This document shows, in pieces, positions 27,225 through 38,323 of a DNA stretch of 64,000 nt. The stretch's first letter is position 1. Each line of letters begins with the position of its first letter. A program made the position numbers and the translations under genes. The notes under the pieces were generated by a model. It searched no databases and was not told where the DNA came from. It was given only the letters and a program-made list of their open reading frames with translations. This stretch comes from Pseudomonas sp. 10S4 (lineage in GTDB: Bacteria; Pseudomonadota; Gammaproteobacteria; Pseudomonadales; Pseudomonadaceae), in assembly GCF_034344865.1 (NCBI RefSeq), contig NZ_CP133774.1, positions 2,294,001 through 2,358,000 of the forward strand. Direction: 5' to 3'.

Positions 27225-28014
27225 CTTCGGCGAGCTCCTTAATAAAGTAATGGTGCAAATAGTCGTTGAGCTTGCGCGAGGCCTGTGGCGGAGGCCCCTG
27301 CTCGGAGAAGGTCTGTGGATCTATATCGGCCCCCACACGGAAACTGAAGTGCACGCGGCGTTTTGGGATCCGATACCAGGGCTCGGCCTTGGTCAATGTG
27401 GTCGGGCTGACCTTGATGATCACCGGGGTGAGGATTTTCGCACCCCGCAGGGCAATGGCCGCAGCGCCCCGATGAAAGGCCGGCGGTTGGCCGGGTTGGG
27501 TGCGGGTGCCCTCGGGAAAAATGATCAAGGTCTGGCCGCTTTTCAGCGCGTCGGCCGCGGCGTCGAGCATGTCCATGCTGCCGTCGTTGCTGATGTATTC
27601 GGTGCGGCGCAACGGACTGCGGGTGAAGGGGTTCTCCCAGAGACTCTTTTTGACCACGCAGTTGGCGTGCGGCACCAGACCAATCAAAAACACCACGTCG
27701 ATCAGCGACGGGTGATTGGCGATGATCATTTGCCCCGGACGGCCGAGTTTTTCCGCGCCCTGAATGTCGTAGGTCAGCACGCCGCTGCGGGCCATGAACC
27801 GGACAAAAAACCAGAAGCAGCGACTGACGGTCTTTCGCGCCCGCAGCCGATGAGCCTGGGCATCACCAGGCAGGCAGCCGAGCAGCGGGAAAACCAGCAA
27901 CCGCAGGCACAGCCCGCCCAGCCCGAAAAGGGTAAAGCTCGCGGCGGTGGCCAGCAGGCGCCAGTAGTAGGCGTCGCGGTTTTTTTCAGTTACGGGTTGC
28001 GTTGCCAGGTCCAT
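27205..28014 (-). CDS. apeD: 1-acylglycerol-phosphate-type acyltransferase (ApeD-like)
   Basis: 269 residues, PlsC/LPLAT family: NHPSLIDVVFLIG (motif I, NHxSLxD form), FPEGTRTQPG (motif III) and TPVIIKVSP. An N-terminal hydrophobic stretch (LLATAASFTLFGLGGL) anchors it in the inner membrane. It likely acylates the lipid carrier that holds the aryl polyene. Start ATG 28014 overlaps the chain-length factor gene by 25 bp. Confidence 0.82.
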   Translation of the reverse strand: MDLATQPVTEKNRDAYYWRLLATAASFTLFGLGGLCLRLLVFPLLGCLPGDAQAHRLRARKTVSRCFWFFVRFMARSGVLTYDIQGAEKLGRPGQMIIANHPSLIDVVFLIGLVPHANCVVKKSLWENPFTRSPLRRTEYISNDGSMDMLDAAADALKSGQTLIIFPEGTRTQPGQPPAFHRGAAAIALRGAKILTPVIIKVSPTTLTKAEPWYRIPKRRVHFSFRVGADIDPQTFSEQGPPPQASRKLNDYLHHYFIKELAEDERSTP

Positions 28015-28709
28015 ACACGATTTTTCCAGGCATGTTGGCAGGTTGACTGCTGGCCGAGCAGGGTACGCAACAGATTCAAGGCATGGGGCCAGTGAGTTTT
28101 GGACAACTCGTCCGGGTTGCTGTTCAGGGACAGCTGCCAGTCATTGCCGGGTGTGACTAACAAACCGACCGCATAAGGGAACGGCACATCGTCGATCCAG
28201 GTCGAGTAGGCCTCGGGCGGCTGTTCTTCGGTTACCACCAGCAACACTGCGGGCGCGCCTTCCGAAAGCAGCGCCGCCGCCTCCAGCATGCCGTGCTCAA
28301 GGCCATCGCCAGCCGCGGCGAGCGCGGTCATTTCACTGGTTTCGCTGCGCATGATCGACCACAGGCCAATGACCGCGTTGTGCACCGAAAGACTGAATTG
28401 AGTCGGCGATAGCGGCTGATCGGCCGCCAGATCACTGAGGATTTCGAAGGTGCGCGGGGTCTCGCCGTGACGGGAAATAAAGACCAACGGTAGGTCTTGC
28501 CGACCATCGGCCAACGGCCAGCCGACACTGAAGGCCATCCGCGCCAGGCGGCTGAGTCGCCGGCGCTGCATGGCCGGCAAAAACGACACGTCAGGGGCGG
28601 CATCGCTGCTCTGGAGCACGACCGGTTGTCGGCTCCAGGCTTGCCAATCGTCCACGCTTTCGAGCCCAGGGGCCCATGCGCGCCATTGGGCGATGTTGAA
28701 GTTGATCAC
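27990..28709 (-). CDS. apeC: Beta-ketoacyl synthase-like chain length factor (ApeC-like)
   Basis: 239 residues, first gene of the operon. It resembles the N-terminal half of a ketosynthase (VFISRHGETPRTFEIL; FSLSVHNAVIGLWS) with no active-site cysteine where condensing enzymes have one, as in chain length factors that pair with a KS. Start is GTG 28709 with a GGGA-type ribosome site about 11 bases upstream; the nearby ATG is out of frame. Confidence 0.8.
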   Translation of the reverse strand: MINFNIAQWRAWAPGLESVDDWQAWSRQPVVLQSSDAAPDVSFLPAMQRRRLSRLARMAFSVGWPLADGRQDLPLVFISRHGETPRTFEILSDLAADQPLSPTQFSLSVHNAVIGLWSIMRSETSEMTALAAAGDGLEHGMLEAAALLSEGAPAVLLVVTEEQPPEAYSTWIDDVPFPYAVGLLVTPGNDWQLSLNSNPDELSKTHWPHALNLLRTLLGQQSTCQHAWKNRVWTWQRNP

Positions 28710-29071
28710 AAAGATTCATCCCGCCCCTGCGGGCTTTCCTTGACGCGGCGGCTCGCACAATCTGCGGCCGACCTTACGTGGCGCTTAACGCCGAGTGGCG
28801 CGCATTATCCCGGTGCGGCGGGCGGGTAGCAAATGCTGGTTACATTTTGCACAACCAAATGTACCGCTCGGTTCGTGAAAAAGCTGTCGTATGGCTATTG
28901 TCCACATTGAGGTCGGCCGATCTGTCGGCTCTGTCTGCGATCAGCGCACGAGTTCGCGGCTTTTTCATCAAGAGATTGCGCCTGACTCTGTAGTCCCTTT
29001 GCCCGCGAGGTAGCTAAGCAACGCCGTGGACTACTACACTCGGTCATTCTTTGATACACGGAGGTTTTGAC
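28710..29071. promoter_or_regulatory. Divergent regulatory region between the ape operon and parA
   Basis: A 362-bp gene-free stretch that must hold the promoters of both the roughly 18-kb minus-strand operon and plus-strand parA. It contains a GC hairpin (CCCGCCCCTGCGGG near 28729), the TACATTT-AAATGTA inverted repeat at 28841-28863, and a nested-hairpin segment at 28876-28967. The stretch 29000-29071 ends with GGAGG just upstream of parA. No clear sigma-70 boxes stand out. Confidence 0.55.
28841..28863. promoter_or_regulatory. Inverted repeat TACATTT-N9-AAATGTA, candidate operator
   Basis: Perfect 7-bp inverted half-sites with a 9-bp centre, about 130 bp upstream of apeC and 210 bp upstream of parA. 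The size and symmetry suit a dimeric repressor; the regulator is unknown. Confidence 0.5.
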
Positions 29072-29842
29072 ATGCGGCGCGTGGTGTTCAATCAGAAAGG
29101 TGGTGTGGGTAAATCCAGCATTGCCTGCAATCTGGCAGCGGTCAGTGCCAGCGAGGGCTATCGCACCCTGTTGGTGGATCTCGATGCCCAGGCCAACTCC
29201 ACTCAGTACCTGACCGGCCTCACCGGTAATGACATCCCGATGGGGATCGCCGATTTTTTCAAGCAGACCCTGTCGTCCGGGCCGTTCTCGAAGAAAAATC
29301 ATGTCGATATCTACGAAACTCCGTTCGACAACCTCCACGTCATCACCGCCACCGCCGAGTTGGCCGACCTGCAGCCCAAGCTTGAGGCCAAACACAAGAT
29401 CAACAAACTGCGCAAACTGCTCGATGAGCTGAGCGAAGACTACGATCGGATCTACCTCGATACCCCGCCAGCGCTGAACTTCTACGCGGTGTCGGCATTG
29501 ATTGCCGCTGATCGGGTGCTCATTCCTTTCGACTGCGACAGCTTCTCGCGCCAGGCGCTGTATGGCCTGCTGGCAGAAATCGAAGAATTGAAGGAAGACC
29601 ACAACGAAGGCCTGGAAGTTGAAGGCATCGTGGTCAACCAATTCCAGGCCCGGGCGAGCCTGCCTCAGCAAATCCTCGACGAGTTGATTGCCGAAGGGTT
29701 GCCAGTGTTGCCGGTGTACCTGGGCAGTTCGGTGCGCATGCGCGAGTCGCACCAAGCCAACACGCCGCTGATCCACCTTGATCCGCGACACAAGCTGACG
29801 CAGCAGTTTGTTGAACTGCATAACTTGCTAGAGAACGCGTGA
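29072..29842 (+). CDS. Orphan ParA-family ATPase
   Basis: 256 residues. The deviant Walker A is [11 protein letters not shown] (about 6-16) and Walker A' is VDLDAQANS. The switch region [14 protein letters not shown] and [16 protein letters not shown] are as in ParA/Soj proteins. There is no parB or parS-like neighbour, so it probably positions some cellular cargo or acts in another ParA/MinD-type role. ATG 29072 follows GGAGG by six bases; the upstream in-frame TTG is not preferred. Confidence 0.85.
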   Translation: MRRVVFNQKGGVGKSSIACNLAAVSASEGYRTLLVDLDAQANSTQYLTGLTGNDIPMGIADFFKQTLSSGPFSKKNHVDIYETPFDNLHVITATAELADLQPKLEAKHKINKLRKLLDELSEDYDRIYLDTPPALNFYAVSALIAADRVLIPFDCDSFSRQALYGLLAEIEELKEDHNEGLEVEGIVVNQFQARASLPQQILDELIAEGLPVLPVYLGSSVRMRESHQANTPLIHLDPRHKLTQQFVELHNLLENA

Positions 29843-29865
29843 TTCCTGCCGGTAACGCAGAACCC

Positions 29866-29957
29866 ATGTGGGAGCGGGCTTGCTCGCGAAAGCAGTGTGT
29901 CAGTCGACATCCACATTGACTGTCACACCGCTTTCGCGAGCAAGCCCGCTCCCACAT
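29866..29957. repeat. REP doublet between convergent parA and trxC
   Basis: Inverted ATGTGGGAGCGGGCTTGCTCGCG arms with a GTCAGTCGACAT spacer fill the 131-bp space between two converging genes, where they can terminate both transcripts. Confidence 0.88.
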
Positions 29958-29973
29958 TTGGTTTGCGGTGGCC

Positions 29974-30408
29974 TTAGATTCCCTGGCTACGCAACCAACT
30001 CATCAACTGCGGCAGCGGAAACGCGCCGCTCTGACGTGCCACTTCCCGGCCGTTCTTGAACAGAATCAGACTCGGGATCGAGCGAATCCCCAGCTGCGCC
30101 GACAACTGCTGGTTAGCCTCACTGTCGAGCTTCGCCAACCGACACTTACCCGCCAACTGCCCCGCGGCCTGCTCGAATACCGGTGCAAACGACTTGCACG
30201 GCCCGCACCAATCCGCCCACACGTCCACCAGCAACGGCAGATCGCCCTTGATCTGACTGGCGTAATCGCCTTGCTTCAATTCGAAGGGTTTGCTCAGTAG
30301 AACCTCGGCCTTGCAGCGGCCACATTTTGGATGGTCGCTGAGGCGCTCGGCGGGGATGCGGTTGAGGCCGTTGCAGTGGGGGCATGGGATGAGGAGTGGG
30401 TCAGTCAT
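29974..30408 (-). CDS. trxC: Thioredoxin 2 (TrxC)
   Basis: 144 residues. The N-terminal zinc-binding part (PCPHCNGLN and CGRCKAEVL, two CxxC pairs) distinguishes TrxC from TrxA. The thioredoxin fold has the redox motif DWCGPCKSF at about 69-77 and a cis-proline in IRSIPSLILF. It reduces cytoplasmic disulfides and is usually induced by oxidative stress; no OxyR site was identified. Confidence 0.92.
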   Translation of the reverse strand: MTDPLLIPCPHCNGLNRIPAERLSDHPKCGRCKAEVLLSKPFELKQGDYASQIKGDLPLLVDVWADWCGPCKSFAPVFEQAAGQLAGKCRLAKLDSEANQQLSAQLGIRSIPSLILFKNGREVARQSGAFPLPQLMSWLRSQGI

Positions 30409-30532
30409 TGGAGTGTTCCAAATAGAGGCTAATGAAGCTGAGTTGGAGACGTCTGCTCACATTTTCAATCGTGCGGCGGCAATCGTCGACACTACGCTGA
30501 GTGTTGCGGGCGAGCCGCTGGTCCGCCCAGGT

Positions 30533-30551
30533 ATATCGCAACTTGCGATAT
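30533..30551. promoter_or_regulatory. Palindrome ATATCGCAA-C-TTGCGATAT upstream of higBA, candidate HigA operator
   Basis: A perfect 19-bp palindrome 49 bp before higB, with a further TGCGATA half-site at 30583-30589 between it and the start codon. Placement and symmetry fit autoregulation by the antitoxin, as is usual for type II loci. Confidence 0.65.
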
Positions 30552-30599
30552 TTCGGATCTGTGATTAACTTTCATAGCAAAATGCGATAAGGATGTTGC

Positions 30600-30896
30600 A
30601 TGCATGTGTTCACCGAAAAACCAATTCGGGAGGCTAAAGCCAAATGGCCTCAGGCGGCCAATGCGTTGGATCAGTGGTATCGAATGGCCAAGAGGATCAA
30701 GCCAAATGATTTTGCGTCTATGAAATCCTCATTTCCTGCGATCGACAAAGTAGGCGATCTTCACGTATTCGATATCGGTGGCAACAAGTTACGGTTGATC
30801 GCTTATGTCCGGTACGGGCATCAAAAGCTGTACATCAAGCATGTGATGGATCACCGCGAATATGACCGGGGAAAATGGAAGGAGGGAAGGGTATGA
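30600..30896 (+). CDS. higB: HigB-type mRNA interferase toxin
   Basis: 98 residues, RelE/HigB superfamily. FDIGGNKLRLIAYVRYGHQKLYIKHV is written in two parts here: the strand FDIGGNKLRLIAYV with the basic catalytic face, then KLYIKHVMDHREYD, the C-terminal signature of HigB. It would cleave mRNA at the ribosome when the antitoxin is lost. The toxin is encoded first, as in hig loci. AAGGA lies eight bases before ATG 30600. The end overlaps higA (ATGA). Confidence 0.87.
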   Translation: MHVFTEKPIREAKAKWPQAANALDQWYRMAKRIKPNDFASMKSSFPAIDKVGDLHVFDIGGNKLRLIAYVRYGHQKLYIKHVMDHREYDRGKWKEGRV

Positions 30897-31294
30897 GTGT
30901 TTTGGTCAAAAAGGCTGCCGAGCATTGGGAGTACGTTGCTCCTTTGCTCCGAAAACCAAAAAACGAAGAAGACTACGACCTGTTGGTACTAGCGCTCGAC
31001 GAATTGTTAGAGATGACCAAGCTTGATGAGTCGCACCCATTGATGAGTCTGGTGGATATCATCGGCGACTGGATTGCGGAGTGGGATCACCAACACCACC
31101 CGATGCGCGAAGCGAGTGGTGCTGAGGTTCTGGGTTACATGATGCGCGAGCATGGTTTGACCCGAAGCGACCTGCCCGGCGTACGCCCCCAATCGGTGGT
31201 CTCGGAGATATTAAGCGGCAGGCGCCAGCTCAACCTGCGGCAGATCCGCTGGTTGGCTGAGCACTTCAAGGTACCGGTCGATGTGTTTATCTGA
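30893..31294 (+). CDS. higA: HigA-type antitoxin
   Basis: 133 residues. The C-terminal Xre-type helix-turn-helix (VLGYMMREHGLT; SVVSEILSGRRQLNL) is for DNA binding, with an acidic N-terminal region for toxin binding. It neutralises HigB and likely represses the operon at the 30533 palindrome. The ATG overlaps the higB stop; the open extension to 30875 lies within higB and is not used. It ends two bases before the convergent selO stop. Confidence 0.87.
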   Translation: MSVLVKKAAEHWEYVAPLLRKPKNEEDYDLLVLALDELLEMTKLDESHPLMSLVDIIGDWIAEWDHQHHPMREASGAEVLGYMMREHGLTRSDLPGVRPQSVVSEILSGRRQLNLRQIRWLAEHFKVPVDVFI

Positions 31295-31296
31295 AA

Positions 31297-32792
<1,496 letters not shown>

Positions 32793-32807
32793 CTAGGGAT
32801 AAGGCGG

Positions 32808-35800
32808 TTAGTCGAGTTTGGTCGGCGGCGGCTCTTGTTCCGGGACGTCAGGAGTGTCGATGGTTTTCTTCTCGTCCTCGACCGGCACCAATTTGTATTC
32901 CTGACCGTGCAGGTTCTTCAGGTAAACCTCCATCTGACGGAACGAGATGTTGATGTGCTGCTTCTTGAACTCGTGGTTGATGAAGCGGTTGACCTCGTCG
33001 ATGACCGGGTTGCGGTCGCCGAGGTCACGCACGTGCATGCGCAACTCGTGGTCGAGGGTGCTTTCACCGAAGTTCAGGAAGTACACATGTGGCTCGGGTT
33101 CCTTGAGCACGCGCGGGTTTTCCCGGGCGGCTTGCAGCAACAAGGCCCTGACCAGATCCAGGTCCGAACCGTAATCGACGCCGAGCTTGAGGGTCACTCG
33201 GGTGATGGTGTCGGTCAGCGACCAGTTGATCAGTTGCCCGGTGATGAACGTCTTGTTCGGGACGATGATGTCCTTGCGGTCGAAGTCGGTGATGGTCGTG
33301 GCGCGAATGCGGATCTTGCTCACCGTGCCCGACAGGTTGCCGATGGTGATGGTGTCGCCGATCCGCACCGGACGTTCGAACAGGATCATGATGCCGGAGA
33401 TGAAGTTCGCAAAGATCTCCTGCATCCCGAAACCGAGGCCTACCGAGAGCGCCGCCACCAGCCATTGCAACTTGTCCCAACTCACGCCGAGTGTGGACAG
33501 GGTCGTGACAAAACCGACGCCGGCGATCACGTAGGACAGCAAGGTGGTCGTGGCGTAAGCGCTGCCCTGAGCCAGATTGAGCTTGGACAGCACCAACACT
33601 TCCAGCAGGCCGGGTAAGTTGCGCGCCAGGGCGAAGGTGATACCAATGATGATCAGCGCTCCGAGCAGGTCGCCGATGCTGATCGGCACCATGCTCATGT
33701 TGGCGCCGGTGCCGCTGGTGTATTCGTAGAGGGTGATGTTGTCCAGGTACGAGAACACTGAAATCAGGTCCGACCAGACCCAGTACAGCGCCGCGATGAA
33801 ACCGCCGAGCAATGCCAGACGAATCAGGCGCAGGGACTGTTCGTTGACCTTCTCGATGTCCAGCGTTGGTTCTTCGATCACCGCTTCGCCGTCGCCCGCC
33901 TCTTTGGCAGCCTGACGTTTGGCCAGGGCGCGTTGATAGGCCAGGCGTCGGGCCGCAACGCTCAAACCACGGACGAACGTCGCTTCAATCACCAGCCAGA
34001 ACATCAGCAGGTACAGGGTGTTGATCAGCCGGTCGCTGAGTTTCAGCGCGGTGTAGTAGTAGCCAAAGCACACGGCCACGAACAACGCGACGGGCAGGAC
34101 GGTGAACATGATCCCAACCGCTTTGCGAAACAGCGAGGCGCTCTCGTGGGTCGGGCTGCTGATCAGCAGGCGACTGAGCAGCCAGGCCATCAAGGCATAA
34201 CACGTCAGCACCACCGGCATCCGAGTACGTCATCGGCCAGGGCCGCCGGTTGCAATTCAGCAACCGCCACCACAGCCACCAGTGCCATGACCACCAGCCC
34301 GAGTCGACGGACCCAGCCCTGGAGGAATTCGACCTGAGGTTTTTCCCAGCGGAAATGCAGCTCAGCCACGCCGCCCGGCGCGAGGATCCGGTAGGCGGTG
34401 TAGAACACCAGCCAGGCCTGGCCCATTTGCAGCAGCGCGGCGCCCATGTTGGTGTTCTGCCCACGGGCGTCGATCTGCAAGGCATAGCCACACAAGGCCA
34501 GGCCCAGCGCCACCGGCATCGCCAGCAGAATATTGATCAGGATCGCCTGGGGCGTGTGCCACTGGCTGTCACGCTTGAAGTGGCCGATGTCCTGGTGAAC
34601 CTTGTTCAGTCGGGCATACAGACTTTTGCGGCGCCACAGCAGGGCGCCGATCATCAATACCAAGGGCAGGAACAGCAGCGGTCGCTGAATCAGGCCGTCG
34701 CTCAGTTCGCTCAGGCTCGAAGTCCAGGGCAGCGTGGTGACTTGACGTTGCAGACGCTCGGGCACGCCGCGCATCCACTCCAGGTCCAGCGGCTTGTTGC
34801 TGGGAATCCAGAACATCTGCTCGTCCAGCGTCGCCCGCAGGCTTTGCGCGGTGCTGAGCAATTGCTTCTGGTTGAGTTGCAGGGTGATGGATTCGTTGAG
34901 TACCGCACTCAGTTCGCGGTTCAGCCGTTCCAGCAGGTCGGCGCGGGTGTTGGCCAGGTCCAGCAGGTTCTTGCGCAACTGCGGGGTGACTTGCTCTGGC
35001 GGTTGAGTCGCCAGCAGGTTGTCGACGTAAGTGGCCGGGTTGCTGAGCAGTTCCCGTTGCTGGCTGACTTCAAACTGATACAGGCGAATGTCGGCGATCT
35101 GGTCTGCCAGGTCGCGGTCGAGCTTGAGGCGCGGCAGGGCCTGTTTCTGTTTATAGAGAATCTTGGAGAGCAGCAGGCTGCCCCTGAGCACGTTGATTTG
35201 CTCGTCCAGGGCCGAATCGCTCTGGGTCACGCTGTCCAGTTGTTGCTTGGTCTGCAGGTTCTGCTGGGTAACTTCGTTGAGACGGTCGGTGCTTTTGAGC
35301 AGGTAGTCCGAGAGCTTCAGGTTCGCCGCGCTTTCAGTGGCCAGCAAGCTGCTGCCGCCGGACTTCTGGGCTTCGATGGACTGTTGGGTCACCGTCTCTT
35401 GGGACTGGGCCAGGCGCTTCTGGTTGATCAGGGTTTGCAGGTCCTGGATTTCCTGATCCTGGCGCGCGACTTTTTCCGAGAGCACGTCATGCTGGCTGTT
35501 GCCCAGGTCTTGCAGTTGGCTGTTGCCGGCCAGTTCCTGGCGGCGCAGCGGAATCAGGGCGTTGAGTGCCGCGAGTTCGGCGTTGAGCTGATCACGCTGC
35601 TCGCCGCTCAAGGTTTTGCCGTTGTCTTTACCGGCCTTGAGGATGTTGTTGATCTGCTGAATGCGCGTCTGGCTGCTGGCGATCTCGGCCTGGGCGCGCT
35701 CGGGGCGGGTCTGGGCGGTGATGATCAGGCTGTTGGCGTCGGCCAGGGCTTTTTGCAGATCGCTTTGCTGGGTCGAACGCTCGGTCAGCATCTGCTCGAG

Positions 35801-36151
35801 TTGCGCGATCGACAGATTGGCGTAGCGTTGCTCGATCGGCACCACTTTGGTGGCTTTGAGCCGGGCCAGCTCGCGCTGGTTCTCTATGTTCTGCTTGGGC
35901 GCAGTGGCCAGTTGCTGCTTCAAATCGATCAGTTTCTGATCGTAATCACGCCTGTTGTTGAGCTGGGTCAGCGTGTTCTGCAGGACGGTTTGCAGGGCTT
36001 TCTGATCGGCTTCCGGCAGTTTGCGGTCGGCGATCTTGTCCAGGCTCGCCTGCACGGCTTCGCTGGACGGCGGTTCGGCAGCTTGAAGTGTACCGACGGA
36101 GAGGCTCAAGCCCAGCAGGGCCATGATTAAAAAATTGCGCAGGGTTGGCAT
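32808..36151 (-). pseudogene. mscK: Mechanosensitive channel MscK/KefA, frameshifted
   Basis: The repaired product is about 1114 residues. It has a signal peptide (1-24), a long periplasmic coiled-coil domain (about 30-480), a multi-helix transmembrane part, then the MscS-like pore and beta domain (LSVGLGFGMQEIFANFISG; FERPVRIGDTITIGNLSG; NKTFITGQLINWS). It opens under membrane tension to release ions. The frame breaks at ADDVLG / MPVVLTCYAL near 34218-34223, where one base is missing. Both halves are intact apart from this. Confidence 0.85.
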
Positions 36152-36187
36152 AGAGACCGATCGAAGCTAGGTGAAAAGAATGGCAGT

Positions 36188-37931
36188 TTAGAGGAACAAG
36201 CCCGGACCGGGGCGACTTCCTTCGGGGAATCTGACGCCCACTTTGCCGATCTTGTTCCCTTCCATGACCGCAACGGTCCAGATGGTGTTGTTCCACTCCA
36301 CTTGGTCGCCCACGACCGGCGCGCCGCCGACCTTCTGGGCAATGAAGTGGGCCAGGGACATGTCCGGATCGATGCCTTCGACTTTCAACCCGTACAGCGC
36401 CGCAACCGCAGCCAGCTGGGCGTCTCCTTCGAGTACGAAGTCGCCGAAGAAGCGCAAATCGAGGCCGCGTTGCGGTGCCTGGCTGAAGAGTTTTCCGAGC
36501 GCTGCCAAGTTGTGTTCGTGACCGATTACGCAGAGCAAATCGTCGACTTCGAGCACTGTACTACCCGACGGATGGAGTAGTTGCTGGCCACGAAACAACG
36601 CCGCGATACGCGTGCCATCGGGCATTTTCAGTTCACGTAGAGGCGAGCCGATGCACCATTTCTCGGCACCGAGGCGATAAACGAACATCTCCCACTCGCT
36701 AGTGACGTGGACTTCCAGTGCTGAACGGGAGATCGGTGCCGGCTCTGGCGGAACCGTCACCTTCAACAATTTGGCGACCCACGGCAGGCTCGTGCCCTGC
36801 ACCAGCAGCGACACCAACACGATAAAGAAGGCGAGGTTGAAATAGAGCTGAGCGTTCGGCAGCCCGGCCATCAGCGGGAACACTGCCAGAATAATCGGGA
36901 CCGCGCCGCGTAGGCCTACCCAGGAAATAAAGGCTTTTTCGCGGCCATGGAACGCTTTGAACGGCAGCAGGCCGACCATCACCGACAGCGGCCGGGCGAA
37001 TAAAATCATCCACAGCGCCAGGCCCAGCGCGGGCAGAGCGATCGGCAACAAGTCGTGAGGCGTGACCAGCAGCCCCAGCACCAGGAACATGCCGATCTGG
37101 GCCAGCCACGCCATGCCGTCGAGCATGTGCAGAATGCCGTGACGGCTGCGCACCGGACGGTTGCCGATCACCAGACCGCACAGATAAACAGCGAGGAAGC
37201 CGCTGCCATGCAAGGCGTTGGTCAGGGCGAACACCAGCAGACCGCCGGCAATCACCAGAATCGGGTACAAGCCGTTGGCGAGGTTGATGCGGTTGACCAG
37301 TTGCAGCATGACCCAGCCGCCGCCCAGGCCGATCACACCGCCGATGCCGAACTCGCGCACCAGATGACCGAGCAGGCTCCAGTGCAGGCCGGTCTGACCG
37401 CTGGCGAGCATGTCGATCAGGGTCACGGTGAGGAACACCGCCATCGGGTCGTTGCTGCCGGATTCGATTTCGAGGCTGGCGGTCACCCGTTCGTTCAGGC
37501 CTTTGCCGCCCAGCAGCGAGAACACCGCCGCGGCATCGGTGGAGCACGACGATGGCGCCGATCAGCAGGCCTTGAATGATGTTCAGGTTGAACAGCCAGG
37601 CTGCCGCCATGCCGGTCAGCCCGGTGGTGATCAACACGCCGACGGTGGCCAGCGATAGCGCCGGCCACAAGGCCACGCGGAAACTCGCCACCCGTGTGCG
37701 TAAACCGCCGTCGAGCAAAATGACCGCCAACGCGAGGTTGCCGACCAGATAGGCCGTTGGGTAGTTATCGAAAATAATGCCGCCGCCGTCGACGCCAGCG
37801 GCCATGCCCACGGCCAGGATGATCACCAGAATCGGGATACCGAGGCGGGACGAAAGGGAGCTCACCAGAATGCTCGCACCTACCAGCAACGCGCCGATCA
37901 AGAACAGGCTGTTGATGGTCGTAGCATTCAA
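36188..37931 (-). pseudogene. nhaP2: K+/H+ antiporter (CvrA/NhaP2 type), frameshifted
   Basis: The repaired length of 580 residues equals the family norm. Twelve or so helices of the CPA1 type ([53 protein letters not shown]) are followed by a cytoplasmic RCK-C-like domain and a C-terminal CorC/HlyC-like domain ([13 protein letters not shown]). Removing one base near 37541-37549 joins GAIV to [16 protein letters not shown] 37931 is the best start ([12 protein letters not shown] follows) with GGAG about nine bases upstream; the adjacent ATG is out of frame. Confidence 0.83.
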
Positions 37932-38044
37932 AGGCAATACTCCAGAAAGCTGAAAGGCGGACACAAACTGACCATGCAGTCTGCGTGCCAGCGATTCTAA
38001 CCTGTTGAAATGTGATGCTGTCAAAAAGCTTTTGGTCCTTCGGA

Positions 38045-38141
38045 CCTTCGCGAGCAAGCCCGCTCCCACAATAGATCTGTGTTGTACACAAACCAGGTGA
38101 ACAACACAGATCTATTGTGGGAGCGGGCTTGCTCGCGAAGG
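38045..38141. repeat. REP doublet with a 41-bp perfect inverted repeat
   Basis: Arms 38045-38085 and 38101-38141 are exact reverse complements over 41 bp around a 15-bp loop. They combine a REP core (GCGAGCAAGCCCGCTCCCAC) with an extra AATAGATCTGTGTTGT on the inner side. It lies in the 392-bp gene-free stretch 37932-38323 between the antiporter start and the chemoreceptor end. Confidence 0.9.
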
Positions 38142-38175
38142 CGTCAGACCTGCCGACGCTTTTACTGCGCAATCC

Positions 38176-38309
38176 CTGTGGCGAGGGAGCTTGCTCCCGC
38201 TGGGTCGCGCAGCGACCCCAAAAAGGCAACGCCGTGAATCAGATTCAACACGAAGACTGAATTTGCGACTGCTTCGCAGCCGAACGGGGGCAAGCCCCCT
38301 CGCCACAGG
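38176..38309. repeat. Second REP doublet in the same gap
   Basis: Inverted GTGGCGAGGGAGCTTGCTCCC-type arms; the right arm is diverged (GGGGGCAAGCCCCCTCGCCAC). With the 41-bp repeat, two different REP subtypes stand side by side. Confidence 0.8.
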
Positions 38310-38323
38310 AGTGGTGTTGTTGA

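Noticed and set aside
28895..29821. Open frame of 308 codons opposite parA
   Set aside because: Antisense to a clear ParA ATPase; no independent support.
34250..36130. Open frame of 626 codons opposite mscK
   Set aside because: It mirrors the coiled-coil region of mscK and has no recognisable domain; a shadow of codon bias.
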